This document shows, piece by piece, positions 8,898 to 16,753 of a DNA stretch of 35,946 nucleotides. A program made the position numbers and the translations under genes. The notes beneath the pieces are model-generated. The model made no database searches. It worked only from the letters and a program-made list of their open reading frames with translations, and was not told where the DNA came from. Within the stretch, counting starts at the first letter, position 1. Each line of letters starts with the position of its first letter. This stretch comes from JBEHWX01 sp048498995 (lineage in GTDB: Bacteria; Bacteroidota; Ignavibacteria; OLB7), in NCBI GenBank assembly GCA_048498995.1, contig JBEHWX010000061.1, positions 1-35,946 on the forward strand, given 5' to 3'.

Positions 8898-9218
8898 TCA
8901 GCCGACCCGCACCGACGGATCGATCCGCTGCGACCAGGCGTTGATGCCGCCGGCCAGGTTCCGGACGTTGGTGTAGCCGAGGCCGCGAAGGTATTCCACG
9001 GCGCGCGCCGAGCGGCCTCCCATCTTGCAATGCACGATCACCTCACCCTCTCTCGGAATCTCGTTGGCGCGCGTCTCGATCTGGCTGAGCGGAATCAGCG
9101 TGCCGCCGATGTTGCCGACGGCGTATTCCCCCGGCTCGCGGACGTCGATCAGGGTAAAGGCTTCGTTGTCCCGCCGCTTCTGGGCGAGCTCCTCGACGGT
9201 GATGTCGGGCTGGTTCAT
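8898..9218 (-). CDS. single-domain rhodanese, 106 aa
   Basis: Small cytoplasmic sulfurtransferase-type protein. It has the rhodanese signature LIDVREPGEY (residues 23-32) and an active-site loop HCKMGGRSA with Cys64 as the persulfide-carrying residue, then the C-terminal GGINAW motif. A six-residue CxxGxR-type loop is typical of sulfur transfer, not phosphatase activity. The start at 9218 is fixed by AGGAG 8 bases upstream; an earlier start at 9278 is open but lacks this site. It stands apart from cofactor-synthesis genes, so its sulfur acceptor is unknown. Confidence 0.9.
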   Translation of the reverse strand: MNQPDITVEELAQKRRDNEAFTLIDVREPGEYAVGNIGGTLIPLSQIETRANEIPREGEVIVHCKMGGRSARAVEYLRGLGYTNVRNLAGGINAWSQRIDPSVRVG

Positions 9219-9352
9219 GATATCTCTCCTGATTGGCTCGGTTACGGAATCGATGCGGCGGCATCGAGCGCGCGGCATCGCGGTTCGGGAGTGCGTCCGG
9301 AAGATGGCCGCGGGGTCGGACGGAGAGCGCCGCGGAAGGGCCGCCGGACGCC

Positions 9353-9397
9353 GCCGACGTCTCCGCCGCTGACGTCTCCGCCGCCGACGCGATCAGC
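9353..9397. repeat. 15-base tandem repeat
   Basis: About three copies of a unit close to GCCGACGTCTCCGCC lie in the spacer between the epimerase-like gene and the rhodanese gene. The last copy runs just over the end of the epimerase-like reading frame. Confidence 0.7.
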
Positions 9398-9926
9398 CGT
9401 TCTTCGGCTCCCAGACCTCGGTCAGGACGCAATCCCAGGGAAACTTGAACTCGTCGGCCGGATCGTACGGCAGCGTCTGAAGGTTGACGACGATCGCCTC
9501 CGGCGTGGAGAGGGCCTTCCACCCGTGCATCACGCCGGGGGGAATCAGGATCAGCGTCGGGCGCTGAACGCCGACGATGAAGCTGTTGACGTCGCCGTAG
9601 GAGGGGGAATCCTCCCGGAGGTCGACGCAGACGATCTGCATTTTGCCACGGGTGACGGTGAACTGGTCGGTATGAAGCTCGTGGAGGTGCCAGCACTTGA
9701 CCACCCCGTAATCGGTGGCCGACTGATAGACGTGCTGCGGGACGGCGAGCCCTTCCGGCTCGACCCAGGAGAGGCTCCAGAGCTCGATGACGTCGCCGCG
9801 TCCATCGACGATGGGATTGAGATACTTCCGCTTCACCCCTTCGATGGTCGGGCCCTGCCAGACGGAGCGGAGCTTGTATGGAACCGAGAGAAGATCCTCG
9901 GTGGTAATTTCTGAGGGTCGTTTCAT
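9393..9926 (-). CDS. dTDP-4-dehydrorhamnose 3,5-epimerase family (RmlC-like cupin), 177 aa
   Basis: A cupin protein whose central block reads like RmlC: WHLHELHTDQF, then RGKMQIVCVDLREDSPSYG, then LILIPPGVMHGWKAL, corresponding to the family's His-rich strand, VDLR-x-SPTYG motif and IPxGxxHGF motif. The usual RGLHFQ is replaced by KCWHLHE, and the Tyr expected after the HGF block is not evident, so true epimerase activity is uncertain. No rmlA, rmlB or rmlD is nearby. I chose ATG 9926; a TTG at 9935 is also in frame, and neither has a clear ribosome site. It is divergent from the acyl-CoA dehydrogenase gene across a 186-base gap. Confidence 0.78.
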   Translation of the reverse strand: MKRPSEITTEDLLSVPYKLRSVWQGPTIEGVKRKYLNPIVDGRGDVIELWSLSWVEPEGLAVPQHVYQSATDYGVVKCWHLHELHTDQFTVTRGKMQIVCVDLREDSPSYGDVNSFIVGVQRPTLILIPPGVMHGWKALSTPEAIVVNLQTLPYDPADEFKFPWDCVLTEVWEPKNG

Positions 9927-10112
9927 GGGGTCCAAAGATAGCGAGGCGCCGACGACCGATCGATCGTTCCGGGTCCCATCTACCGCATCGATTCTGAGAG
10001 TTGTTGTAAGTGCCGGGTGGTAGTGCCCCTGATTGGGCGAAGGTACGTATTTTCGTGGAATCCCAAATCAATCTCGCCGACAACCTAGACTTTTCTGGCA
10101 AACGGAGGATAC

Positions 10113-11279
10113 ATGCACGAGGCAACGGCCGCAGTTGGCTACGACACGACGCTGAGCGACGAGCAGATCGCCGTTCGCGATCTGGCGCGGGACTTCGCCG
10201 ACCGGGAGATCCGTCCGGTGGTGATGGAGTTCGACGAGTCGCAGGAGTTCCCGACCGAGATCTTCAAGAAGATGGCCGAGCTCGGCTTCCTGGGCATCAC
10301 GGTGCCGACCGAATTCGGCGGCGCCGGCCTCGGCTTCGTCGAGTACGCGCTGATCGTGGAGCAGATCGCCCGGGTCGACCCGTCGATCGCGCTCGGCGTG
10401 GCCGCCCACAACGGCCTCTGCACCGGGCACATCTTCCGGTTCGGCTCCGAGGAGCTCAAGCGCAAGTACGTCGAGCGCCTGGCCACCGGGCAGACCATGG
10501 GCGCCTGGGGGCTGACCGAGCCCGGCTCCGGCTCCGATGCCGGCGGCATGCAGACGGTGGCCCGCCGCGACGGGAACGACTGGATCATCAACGGCTCTAA
10601 GAACTTCATCACCCACGGCAGCGTCGGAGAGGTGGCGGTGATCATGGCGGTGACCGATCGCTCCAAGGGAGCCAGCGGCATCTCCGCCTTCGTGCTGGAC
10701 AAGTCGATGCCCGGCTTCTACGCCTCCAAGAAGGAGAACAAGCTCGGCATGCGCTGCTCGGATACCTCCAGCCTCGTGATGGAGGATGTGCGCGTCCCGG
10801 CCGAGAACCTGATCGGCAACGAGGGGGAGGGCTTCCGGCAGGCGCTCCAGATCCTCGACGGCGGCCGCATCTCGATTGCCGCCCTCTCGGTGGGTCTGGC
10901 GCAGGGAGCGCTGGACGCGGCGCTGAAGTACGCGACCGAGCGTCGCCAGTTCGGCAAGTCGCTGGCGGAGTTCCAGGCGATCCAGTTCAAGCTGGCCGAT
11001 GTCGCCACCGAGGTCGAGGCCTCCCGACTGATGACCTATCGCGCGGCCTACATGCGCGACAACAAGCAGGATTTCGCGATCCCCGCCTCCAAGGCGAAGT
11101 ATTTCGCCAGCGAGGTTTCCGTGCGCGCCGCCCTGGAGGCGGTGCAGATCCACGGCGGCTACGGCTACATCAAGGAGTATCCGGTCGAGAAATTCTATCG
11201 TGACGCCAAGCTTCTGACGATCGGCGAGGGAACCTCGGAGATCCAGAAGATCGTCATCTCCCGCAGCCTGCTCCGATGA
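10113..11279 (+). CDS. acyl-CoA dehydrogenase, 388 aa
   Basis: FAD-dependent enzyme forming the 2,3-double bond of acyl-CoA in beta-oxidation or branched-chain amino-acid breakdown. Helical N-terminal domain (about 1-125), the flavin-domain signature WGLTEPGSGSDAGG (about 131-145), and the C-terminal motif QIHGGYGYIKEYPVEKFYRD followed by IGEGTSEIQ, where Glu372 matches the catalytic base of short-chain acyl-CoA dehydrogenases. Length matches that subfamily. The start is supported by GGAGG 6 bases upstream of ATG 10113. No electron-transfer flavoprotein genes adjoin, and chain-length preference cannot be told from sequence. Confidence 0.94.
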   Translation: MHEATAAVGYDTTLSDEQIAVRDLARDFADREIRPVVMEFDESQEFPTEIFKKMAELGFLGITVPTEFGGAGLGFVEYALIVEQIARVDPSIALGVAAHNGLCTGHIFRFGSEELKRKYVERLATGQTMGAWGLTEPGSGSDAGGMQTVARRDGNDWIINGSKNFITHGSVGEVAVIMAVTDRSKGASGISAFVLDKSMPGFYASKKENKLGMRCSDTSSLVMEDVRVPAENLIGNEGEGFRQALQILDGGRISIAALSVGLAQGALDAALKYATERRQFGKSLAEFQAIQFKLADVATEVEASRLMTYRAAYMRDNKQDFAIPASKAKYFASEVSVRAALEAVQIHGGYGYIKEYPVEKFYRDAKLLTIGEGTSEIQKIVISRSLLR

Positions 11280-11559
11280 TTCCCGATCCTCTCGGAGGCC
11301 CCGGCAAGGGGCTCTCCGGGGGGCATCCGGGGGATATCCGGAGGGACCCGTCGGTCGGCGGCACGATTGCCGGCCGGTGACTCCCCGAGCAATGCAAAAC
11401 GCGTTTCTGCACGGCTTTTGCGGTGATCTTGTTGTAGAGGGCCAGGCTCAGTCAGGGGCACAGACTGTTACACCGGCAATGCAACCGGTTCCCCCGTTTG
11501 GGTGTTATAGATAGGTATTTTGAGGATCTGACTGAGTAGTAGTGAGGAAGAGCAACGAT

Positions 11560-12111
11560 ATGGAACTGAGTCTGCAGATAGAGAATCTCTTTCGGCGGGA
11601 CCGGAATAAGCTGATAGGCTTCATTCGTGAACGGGTCCGTTCGAAAGAGGAGGCTGAAGATATTCTTCAGGACGTCTTCGCCAACGTGTTGGCGGCGGCA
11701 TCGGAAGTCACGGAACCAATCGAAAACATCGGTGCATGGGTCTTCACCGCGATCCGGAACAGGATCATCGACTCCTACCGGAAGAAGCGCCCGCAGACCT
11801 TCACCGATTCGGTATATAACGACGACGAGGGAGACGTCGCCTCCTTCGAAAGTTTTCTGAGCGATATCTCCCTGAGCCCCGAGCGGAGCCTGGTAAGCAG
11901 GACGATTCGCGAGGCGGTGATGGAGGCCCTGGACGAGCTCCCGGTGGAGCAGAAATACGCCTTCGTCAAGAACGAGTTCGAGGGGGTCAGCTTCCGCGAA
12001 ATGGCGGAAGAGACCGGCGAGAACATCAATACCCTCCTGGCGAGAAAGCGCTACGCGGTGCTGTATCTCCGGAAGCGGCTCAAGGAATTGTACGAGACGT
12101 TGCACGATTAG
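11560..12111 (+). CDS. ECF-type RNA polymerase sigma factor, 183 aa
   Basis: Group IV sigma factor. Region 2 covers about residues 10-75, including EEAEDILQDVFANVL and AWVFTAIRNRIIDSYRKKR; region 4 covers about residues 120-180, with ALDELPVEQKYAFV and a helix-turn-helix around GVSFREMAEETGENINTLLARKRYA. A short acidic linker (DDEGD) separates them. I chose ATG 11560 over a GTG at 11542 because GAGGAAG lies about 9 bases upstream of the ATG. The 280-base upstream gap has an A/T-rich stretch at about 11500-11530 that may hold its promoter, but I could not fit a clean -35/-10 pair. The next gene, 73 bases on, encodes a small membrane protein that might act with it; it lacks a zinc anti-sigma motif. 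Confidence 0.9.
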   Translation: MELSLQIENLFRRDRNKLIGFIRERVRSKEEAEDILQDVFANVLAAASEVTEPIENIGAWVFTAIRNRIIDSYRKKRPQTFTDSVYNDDEGDVASFESFLSDISLSPERSLVSRTIREAVMEALDELPVEQKYAFVKNEFEGVSFREMAEETGENINTLLARKRYAVLYLRKRLKELYETLHD

Positions 12112-12184
12112 GGAAATCCGTGCGTCGATGGGAAAGTGAGCGCGTCCGGAAACGGCGCCCCCTCCCGATACTTTCGCAAGGCAC

Positions 12185-12715
12185 ATGGACCCGAAGTCTT
12201 TCCGGAACAATAAGCGTTTGACTCTGTACGCCATCGGCGCAGGTACACTCCTGCTTGCGCTGATGGCGTTTTCTTTTCTCTTCTTCGGCGTCATCCATGT
12301 CTGCGGACGGTGGATCGCGATGGCGATGTTCAGCTTCTGGGAAGTGCTGGGCATTTCGATCATCAGCGCCGTCGGGTTCATGCTCGTCAGGTCGTGGCAG
12401 CGCCGCGGCGCCCCGGCGGGGACCGATCGCTCCCTCTCGCGCCGGCTCCGCTCGGCGGTCGAGGAGCGCCTTGCGGTCGAGGACCGTCCTCCGGTGACGG
12501 AGCGTCCTCCGGTGGCGGAGCGCCCTCCGGTCAACACCTGCTCGCCGAATTTCCGCAACCTCTACGACCAGCTCTCCGAGGAGGAGCGTCTGGAGTTGAA
12601 GGCGATGATGCGGAAATACTGCAGCGACCAGATGAACCGTCCTCCCGGGGTCTGCAACGAAGCTCCGTCGGCCGTCGACGCTTCCCGCGACACGCCCCCT
12701 TCCCGGCCTCTCTGA
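12185..12715 (+). CDS. small membrane protein downstream of the sigma factor, 176 aa
   Basis: Family not recognised. Two membrane helices at about residues 13-37 and 42-65 are followed by a basic stretch (RSWQRRG), a Pro/Glu/Arg linker with three near-identical six-residue units (RPPVTE, RPPVAE, RPPVN, from 18-base DNA repeats at about 12485-12536), and a predicted amphipathic helix (YDQLSEEERLELKAMMRKY). Position after an ECF sigma gene suggests an anti-sigma or accessory role, but no ZAS Cys/His motif is seen, so this is only inference. The upstream AAGG is weak. It could be a spurious open frame; the two clear helices argue against that. Confidence 0.55.
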   Translation: MDPKSFRNNKRLTLYAIGAGTLLLALMAFSFLFFGVIHVCGRWIAMAMFSFWEVLGISIISAVGFMLVRSWQRRGAPAGTDRSLSRRLRSAVEERLAVEDRPPVTERPPVAERPPVNTCSPNFRNLYDQLSEEERLELKAMMRKYCSDQMNRPPGVCNEAPSAVDASRDTPPSRPL

Positions 12716-13153
12716 GCCCTCCCGAGCGAGCCTCGCGGCTTCCTCTCTCTCCCTCTCCTCCGGTCCGATTCGCTCCGCGCCTCTTCCCGTCCGTTCTCTT
12801 CAATCAGATCGCCCGCAACGCCCCCTCGCGCCGCTCCGCGCGCGGATCGTCACGGCCATGCCCGCGCGTTCCGTCGTTCGAGACAGCCGGCGGAGCGCAC
12901 GCCGACACGGCGCGGCTCTGCCGACACGGCGCGGCGGCCGACATGGCGGCCGCTTTCTCTCCGTACGGGCGGCCCCCTGTGGCCGCCCCTCCGCGCGGGC
13001 GGAAGACGCATGCGAAGACGCACGCGAAGACGCACGCTGAAGACGTGCGCCTACCGACGTGCGCCTACCGACGTGCGCCTACCGACGTGCGCCTGCCGAC
13101 GCGCGCCTACCCATGTATGCCCACCCACGTGCGGTTACCGATGCGCGGCGGCC
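12716..13153. other. 438-base repeat-rich intergenic region
   Basis: No convincing gene. In order it holds a small hairpin GAGCCTCGCGGCT (12728-12740), a pyrimidine-rich plus strand to about 12800, a 16-base direct repeat GCCGACACGGCGCGGC at 12901-12916 and 12920-12935, a GAAGACGCACGC-type 12-base tandem (about 13002-13037), then the 14-base array at 13045-13142. It lies between the convergent sigma-factor operon and the lipoprotein gene. Confidence 0.7.
13045..13142. repeat. 14-base tandem repeat, seven units
   Basis: Seven consecutive 14-base units with consensus GTGCGCCTACCGAC. The first three are identical; the fourth has one change; units five to seven decay (for example GTATGCCCACCCAC and GTGCGGTTACCGAT). 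They directly follow GCACGCTGAAGAC, the hairpin half-site also seen in the 6336-6494 cluster. The 14-base period is not a multiple of three, so this is not a protein repeat. Confidence 0.9.
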
Positions 13154-13654
13154 TCAGGCGCCGCCGGCGAACTGGCCGCCGAGCGCCATCCCGAGCCGCT
13201 GCAGCGTGGTGGCGTCGCTTCCGACGTAGAGCACGATCACGCGATCGGTCTTGTAGAAGTGCGGCGTCCCGTTCAGCGTGGCCGGCTTGCCGCCGATCGT
13301 CGATCCGTCGGGGCTGATCGAGGTGGCCGCCGCCTCCGCCGCCTCCCTGGAGGGGAATTCGAAGAGCTGCACCTCGGCGTCGTTGACGCTCAGCACGCGG
13401 CCGGTCGGGGCAAAGAACGACTGCTTCACGCTCCCCTTCACGTCCACCTTGTTCCCGCTGGCCTTCAGCAGGTTGTAGACACCGTAGGCCGGGGTTCCCA
13501 CCTCGAGCGAGCCTCCGGACTCGGAGGTCTCCGGCTCGCGCGGCTCGTTGTCGCCGCAGCCGCCGGCCAGCGGGGCGAGCGTGATCGTCGAGAGGAGCAG
13601 AAGGGTCAGCAGAGGGCGACGGGCGCGCGGCCCGTCGAGGATTGAGGTGATCAT
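13154..13654 (-). CDS. secreted lipoprotein of unknown function, 166 aa
   Basis: The N-terminus has basic residues, a hydrophobic stretch (about 15-30) and a lipobox LAGGC with Cys33, so it should be lipidated and membrane-anchored. A short acidic linker (DNEPREPETSE) follows, then one compact domain with the motifs VQLFEFPSREAAEAAA, ISPDGSTIGG, PHFYKTDRVIVLYVG and a closing LGGQFAGG. I know no function for this domain. Its ATG overlaps the stop of the upstream aldehyde dehydrogenase gene (ATGA, 4 bases), so the two are cotranscribed and probably translationally coupled. Confidence 0.75.
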   Translation of the reverse strand: MITSILDGPRARRPLLTLLLLSTITLAPLAGGCGDNEPREPETSESGGSLEVGTPAYGVYNLLKASGNKVDVKGSVKQSFFAPTGRVLSVNDAEVQLFEFPSREAAEAAATSISPDGSTIGGKPATLNGTPHFYKTDRVIVLYVGSDATTLQRLGMALGGQFAGGA

Positions 13655-15015
13655 GCCATCCAGACTGATTTGATGTTGACGAACTCTCTGATGCCGAACC
13701 CGGCCAGCTCACGGCCGATGCCGCTGGCCTTGATACCGCCGAACGGCAGGCGGGGATCGGACTTCACCATCTCGTTGATGAACACCGACCCGGCCTCGAT
13801 CTCTCGCGCCAGGCGCTCCTGCTCCTCCCGGTCGCCGCTCCAGGCCGAGGCGCCGAGCCCGAACCGGGTGGCGTTGGCCACGGCGATCGCCTCGTCGAGA
13901 TCCTTCACCCGGATCACCGCCGCCACCGGGCCGAAGGTCTCCTCCTGATAGGCCGGCATGCCGGGAGCGACATCGGTGAGGATGGTCGGCTCGTAGAAAT
14001 AGCCCTTCCCCTCCCGCGGCCTTCCGCCGATCGCCACGCGCGCCCCCATCTTCACCGACTCCTCCACCTGCTTGTGCAGATCGTCGACGAACTCCGGACG
14101 CGCCAGGGGGCCGATCTGCGTCTCCCTCGCCATGGGGTCGCCGACGCGGAGTGCGCGGAAGCCCTCGCCGAAGCGCTTCACATACTCGTCGTGGATCGAC
14201 TCGTGAACGATGAAGCGCTTGGCGGCGATGCAGCTCTGGCCGTTGTTGATGGTCCGGGCGGTCACGCTTACGGCCACGGCCCGCTCCAGATCGGCGCTCG
14301 GCATCACGATGAACGGATCGCTGCCGCCGAGCTCCAGCACCACGTTCTTGATGTTCCGGCCGGCGATCGCCCCCACGCTTCTTCCGGCCCCCTCGCTCCC
14401 GGTGAGCGTGGCCGCGGCGATCCTCGGATCGTCGATCACCCGCTCGACCACCCTGGAGCCGATCAGCAGCGTCTGAAAGACCCCCTCCTCGAAGCCGGCA
14501 TCACGCATCACTTCCTCGATCGCCAGGGCCGAGCCGGGAACGTTCGACGCATGCTTCAGCAGGCCGACGTTGCCGGCCATCAGCGCCGGCGCCAGAAAGC
14601 GGAAGCACTGCCAGAAGGGGAAGTTCCAGGGCATGATCGCCAGCACCGGGCCGATCGGCTGGAAGGCCACGAAGCTCGACCGCGCCTCGGTCCGCACCGG
14701 CTCGTCGGCCAGATAGCGCTCGGCGTTCTCCGCGTAGTGATCGCAGACCCAGGCGCACTTCTCCACTTCGGAGACGGAGGCGGCCAGCGGCTTCCCCATC
14801 TCACGCGTCATCAGCTCCGCGTAGCGGCCTGAGCGCTCCCGCAGAAGCTCCGCGGCGCGACGCATCTTCCCGGCCCGCTCGGCGAACGACGTCCGTCGAT
14901 GCCGCGGGAAGGCGCGCGCGGCCAGCTCCAGCTTCGCGTCGAGCTGCTCCTCGGTCAGCTCCTCGTACTCGGCGAAGGCCTCCTCGGTGAAGGGATTGAT
15001 CGACTGCATCGGCAT
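13651..15015 (-). CDS. NAD(P)-dependent aldehyde dehydrogenase, succinate-semialdehyde type, 454 aa
   Basis: Oxidises an aldehyde to the acid. Order of motifs: PWNFPFWQ with Asn131, Lys154 in LLKHAS, the TLTGSEGAG coenzyme loop (about 203-211), LELGGSDPFIV with Glu228, and NNGQSCIAAKR with the catalytic Cys262. The compact length and PFGGIKASGIGRELAGFGIREF ending resemble the Sad/YneI succinate-semialdehyde dehydrogenase branch; substrate is inferred. I chose ATG 15015, with GAGGTGA 5 bases upstream; the frame stays open to 15240 but that part is Ala/Gly/Arg-rich and lacks a start signal. The downstream lipoprotein gene overlaps it by 4 bases. Confidence 0.9.
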   Translation of the reverse strand: MPMQSINPFTEEAFAEYEELTEEQLDAKLELAARAFPRHRRTSFAERAGKMRRAAELLRERSGRYAELMTREMGKPLAASVSEVEKCAWVCDHYAENAERYLADEPVRTEARSSFVAFQPIGPVLAIMPWNFPFWQCFRFLAPALMAGNVGLLKHASNVPGSALAIEEVMRDAGFEEGVFQTLLIGSRVVERVIDDPRIAAATLTGSEGAGRSVGAIAGRNIKNVVLELGGSDPFIVMPSADLERAVAVSVTARTINNGQSCIAAKRFIVHESIHDEYVKRFGEGFRALRVGDPMARETQIGPLARPEFVDDLHKQVEESVKMGARVAIGGRPREGKGYFYEPTILTDVAPGMPAYQEETFGPVAAVIRVKDLDEAIAVANATRFGLGASAWSGDREEQERLAREIEAGSVFINEMVKSDPRLPFGGIKASGIGRELAGFGIREFVNIKSVWMA

Positions 15016-15317
15016 TGCGTCACCTCGGTGAGATTGATGTGCGGGACGGCCGGCGGATCGGGCGGCCGGTCGCGATAATACAGCACCGCCGAAGGCGGAC
15101 AAAATCGTGCCGCGCGCCGGCCGGAAGCCTCGGCGGCGTTCTGCCCCGGCGGCGCCTGCCCCGGCGGCGCCCGCGCGGAGCACGCCGATCGCGCCGTCGA
15201 TCGTGGCGGGCGGAAAACGACGCACGGCCGCCCGGACCACGCTTGGCGCGGGCCGGACGGCCGTGACGCATCATCCCCTCTCTACTTCCCCACACACCTT
15301 CGCGCGAGCCTCGCGGC
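15016..15317. other. 302-base intergenic region with a 15-base repeat and an inverted repeat
   Basis: Between two minus-strand genes. It holds two copies of GCCCCGGCGGCGCCT/C (15143-15157 and 15158-15172) and an inverted repeat, CACGGCCG at 15223-15230 with CGGCCGTG at 15258-15265, that could help end transcription of the lipoprotein gene ending at 15318. I see no gene. Confidence 0.6.
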
Positions 15318-15319
15318 TC
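15306..15319. repeat. small hairpin element GAGCC-TCGC-GGCTC
   Basis: A 5-base-pair stem with a TCGC loop, overlapping the stop of the lipoprotein gene. The same 13-14 bases occur at 12728-12740 and 20809-20822, also at or just past gene 3' ends. Confidence 0.6.
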
Positions 15320-15818
15320 ACGGGCGGAGGATCTCGTCGATCTTCCGCTTCGCCTCGGTCGCCTGCTGTTTGATTCTCGCCGCCTGATCGATCTTCTGAT
15401 TGGCCTGCTGCGCGGTCCGCTCAGCCTTGTCCAGGGCGTCGCCGCTGGGCGCCGTGCCGCTCGAGCCTCGGCTGGATCTGGAGGAGACCACCGGGCTGGC
15501 CTTCGCCGGCGTCCGCGCGACCTCCTTCTTCTGGAACCCCTCGGAGAGCCGGGGATCGGCCGAGATCGTGGCGATCACCTGATTGGCGAAGAGGGAATCC
15601 TGCATCGCCAGCTCGATCGCGTCGTCGAGCGTTCCCTTGTCGAGCGCGCGCTTCATCACGTCCACGATCAGCCGCTTGTCGCCGGCGATCCGTTCCATCT
15701 CCCCCTGCGCCGCGACGCTATCGGCCTGCGGGGCGCGGCTGGTCTGATCCACCCTGGTGTCGCAGCCGACGACGGCGAGCGTGGCCATGGCCGCGGCGAG
15801 CATTGCTTTCCAGTTCAT
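15318..15818 (-). CDS. small helical lipoprotein, 166 aa
   Basis: Family not recognised. A short signal peptide ends in the lipobox LAVVGC with Cys19. The mature part is mostly helical and charged, with a middle segment of about 60 residues (KRLIVDVMKRALDKG and following), a Ser/Gly/Thr-rich linker (about 108-125) and a C-terminal coiled-coil-like helix (KAERTAQQANQKIDQAARI). The start is supported by AAAGGA about 9 bases upstream of ATG 15818. It may be a periplasmic structural or accessory protein; there is no catalytic motif. Confidence 0.72.
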   Translation of the reverse strand: MNWKAMLAAAMATLAVVGCDTRVDQTSRAPQADSVAAQGEMERIAGDKRLIVDVMKRALDKGTLDDAIELAMQDSLFANQVIATISADPRLSEGFQKKEVARTPAKASPVVSSRSSRGSSGTAPSGDALDKAERTAQQANQKIDQAARIKQQATEAKRKIDEILRP

Positions 15819-16127
15819 CTCGCATCCTTTCTCTGTTCGTGAAATCGTTCAGTTCGTAGACGGCGCACCTTGCCGGACGCTTAACGCAAACGCCGTGCAA
15901 ATCGTGATCGCCGGAGTCGATGTGAGGACACGCGGAGCGGGATCGGGCGTTTCGGAGGGGACGCGGAGGGGCGAGGAGGCGGGATGCGAGCGAGAACGCG
16001 GGACCGGGTGAAACGCGACAGGGCCCGACGTCGCCGCACCGGAACGTGTCCGGTGCGCCGAAGCCGGGCCCCGAGATCATATCGTGAGCTCACCGATCGG
16101 GAGCGTCAGGATTCCCGCGGTCGATCC
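15819..16127. other. 309-base intergenic region
   Basis: Leader of the lipoprotein gene plus the 3' region of the DUF4279 gene. Apart from the large hairpin at 16021-16071 and the ribosome site at the lipoprotein start, I see nothing in it. Confidence 0.5.
16021..16071 (-). terminator. 51-base two-tier hairpin after the DUF4279 gene
   Basis: Outer stem GGGCCCG (16021-16027) with CGGGCCC (16065-16071), a symmetric 7/7 internal loop, and inner stem CGCACCGGA (16035-16043) with TCCGGTGCG (16049-16057) around a 5-base loop. It lies 57 bases past the DUF4279 stop on the minus strand; a short TTT follows on that side. A terminator is likely; its symmetry is unusual. Confidence 0.6.
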
Positions 16128-16589
16128 TCAGGCCGAGGTGGAGCCGATGTCGAGCTTCCAGAACGGATGATTCGGATCGAAGCAGTCGTAGCAGGAGACG
16201 TAGAGATCCGCGTTGATCGCGCCGAGGCGCGCCATCGTCTCGCTCTTGAAGCGGATATTCATCAGGCCGATGAAGGAGCTGAGCGTGTAGTAGAACTGAA
16301 TCCGATCGACCCCCGCCTCTCGGAGACGCTCGATGTGCGGCTCCACCGATTCGATCATGCAGGTGAGCTGATGATCGCGGCACTGGGTAAGATCGTCCTG
16401 CGTCGAGGCTTCGTAGATCCAGTGTCCCTCCTCGTAGGTGCCGTTGCCGTTCTGGAGGGGGGCGCCGCGGCGCGCGGCCTTGGTCGGCTCCATGCCGAGG
16501 ATCTCGCTGATCCGCTCGGGATCGAGATCGGCGCCGAGGAAATTCACCTCGATGCAGTAGTCGTTCGTAACGTAGTCATTAGTGCTCAT
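16128..16589 (-). CDS. DUF4279-like protein, 153 aa
   Basis: A small soluble protein. The N-terminal strand CIEVNFLGADLDPERISEIL followed by GMEPTKAARRGAPLQN, a GHWIYEAS strand, and IERLREAGVDRIQFYY agree with my memory of DUF4279 proteins (dp-eit-LgixPt, then W). No catalytic motif and no known role. ATG 16589 has no clear ribosome site. It lies between the flippase-like gene and a strong hairpin, apparently its own unit or the end of the flippase transcript. Confidence 0.55.
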   Translation of the reverse strand: MSTNDYVTNDYCIEVNFLGADLDPERISEILGMEPTKAARRGAPLQNGNGTYEEGHWIYEASTQDDLTQCRDHQLTCMIESVEPHIERLREAGVDRIQFYYTLSSFIGLMNIRFKSETMARLGAINADLYVSCYDCFDPNHPFWKLDIGSTSA

Positions 16590-16753
16590 GCTCGTACCAA
16601 GTATTGAGTGTTCCGTGCGATTGCGCTCGTACGATCGTAGATCCCCCGGCGTAGACGATTTGTGAGTGAGGAGGGCTCGGGGGACGTCTGAGGAAAGAAC
16701 GTTGCAAGGTCTGCGCCGGACACCTCCAGGCGGAGCTGGCGCGCGGCTACAAT

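Noticed and set aside
11468..11527. FCB-type promoter ahead of the sigma factor (TTTG...TATTTTG)
   Set aside because: The spacing is only 15 bases and the -7 box is incomplete, so I could not support it.
13002..13142. Possible CRISPR array
   Set aside because: Units are 14 bases, head to tail, with no spacers and no cas genes nearby.
12996..13645. Arg/Thr/Pro-rich open frames across the 14-base repeats (RLPTCAYRRAP-like)
   Set aside because: The 14-base period shifts frame each unit, so the peptides are repeat artefacts.
15016..15240. N-terminal extension of the aldehyde dehydrogenase
   Set aside because: Arg/Ala/Gly-rich and tied to a tandem repeat; GAGGTGA marks the start at 15015.
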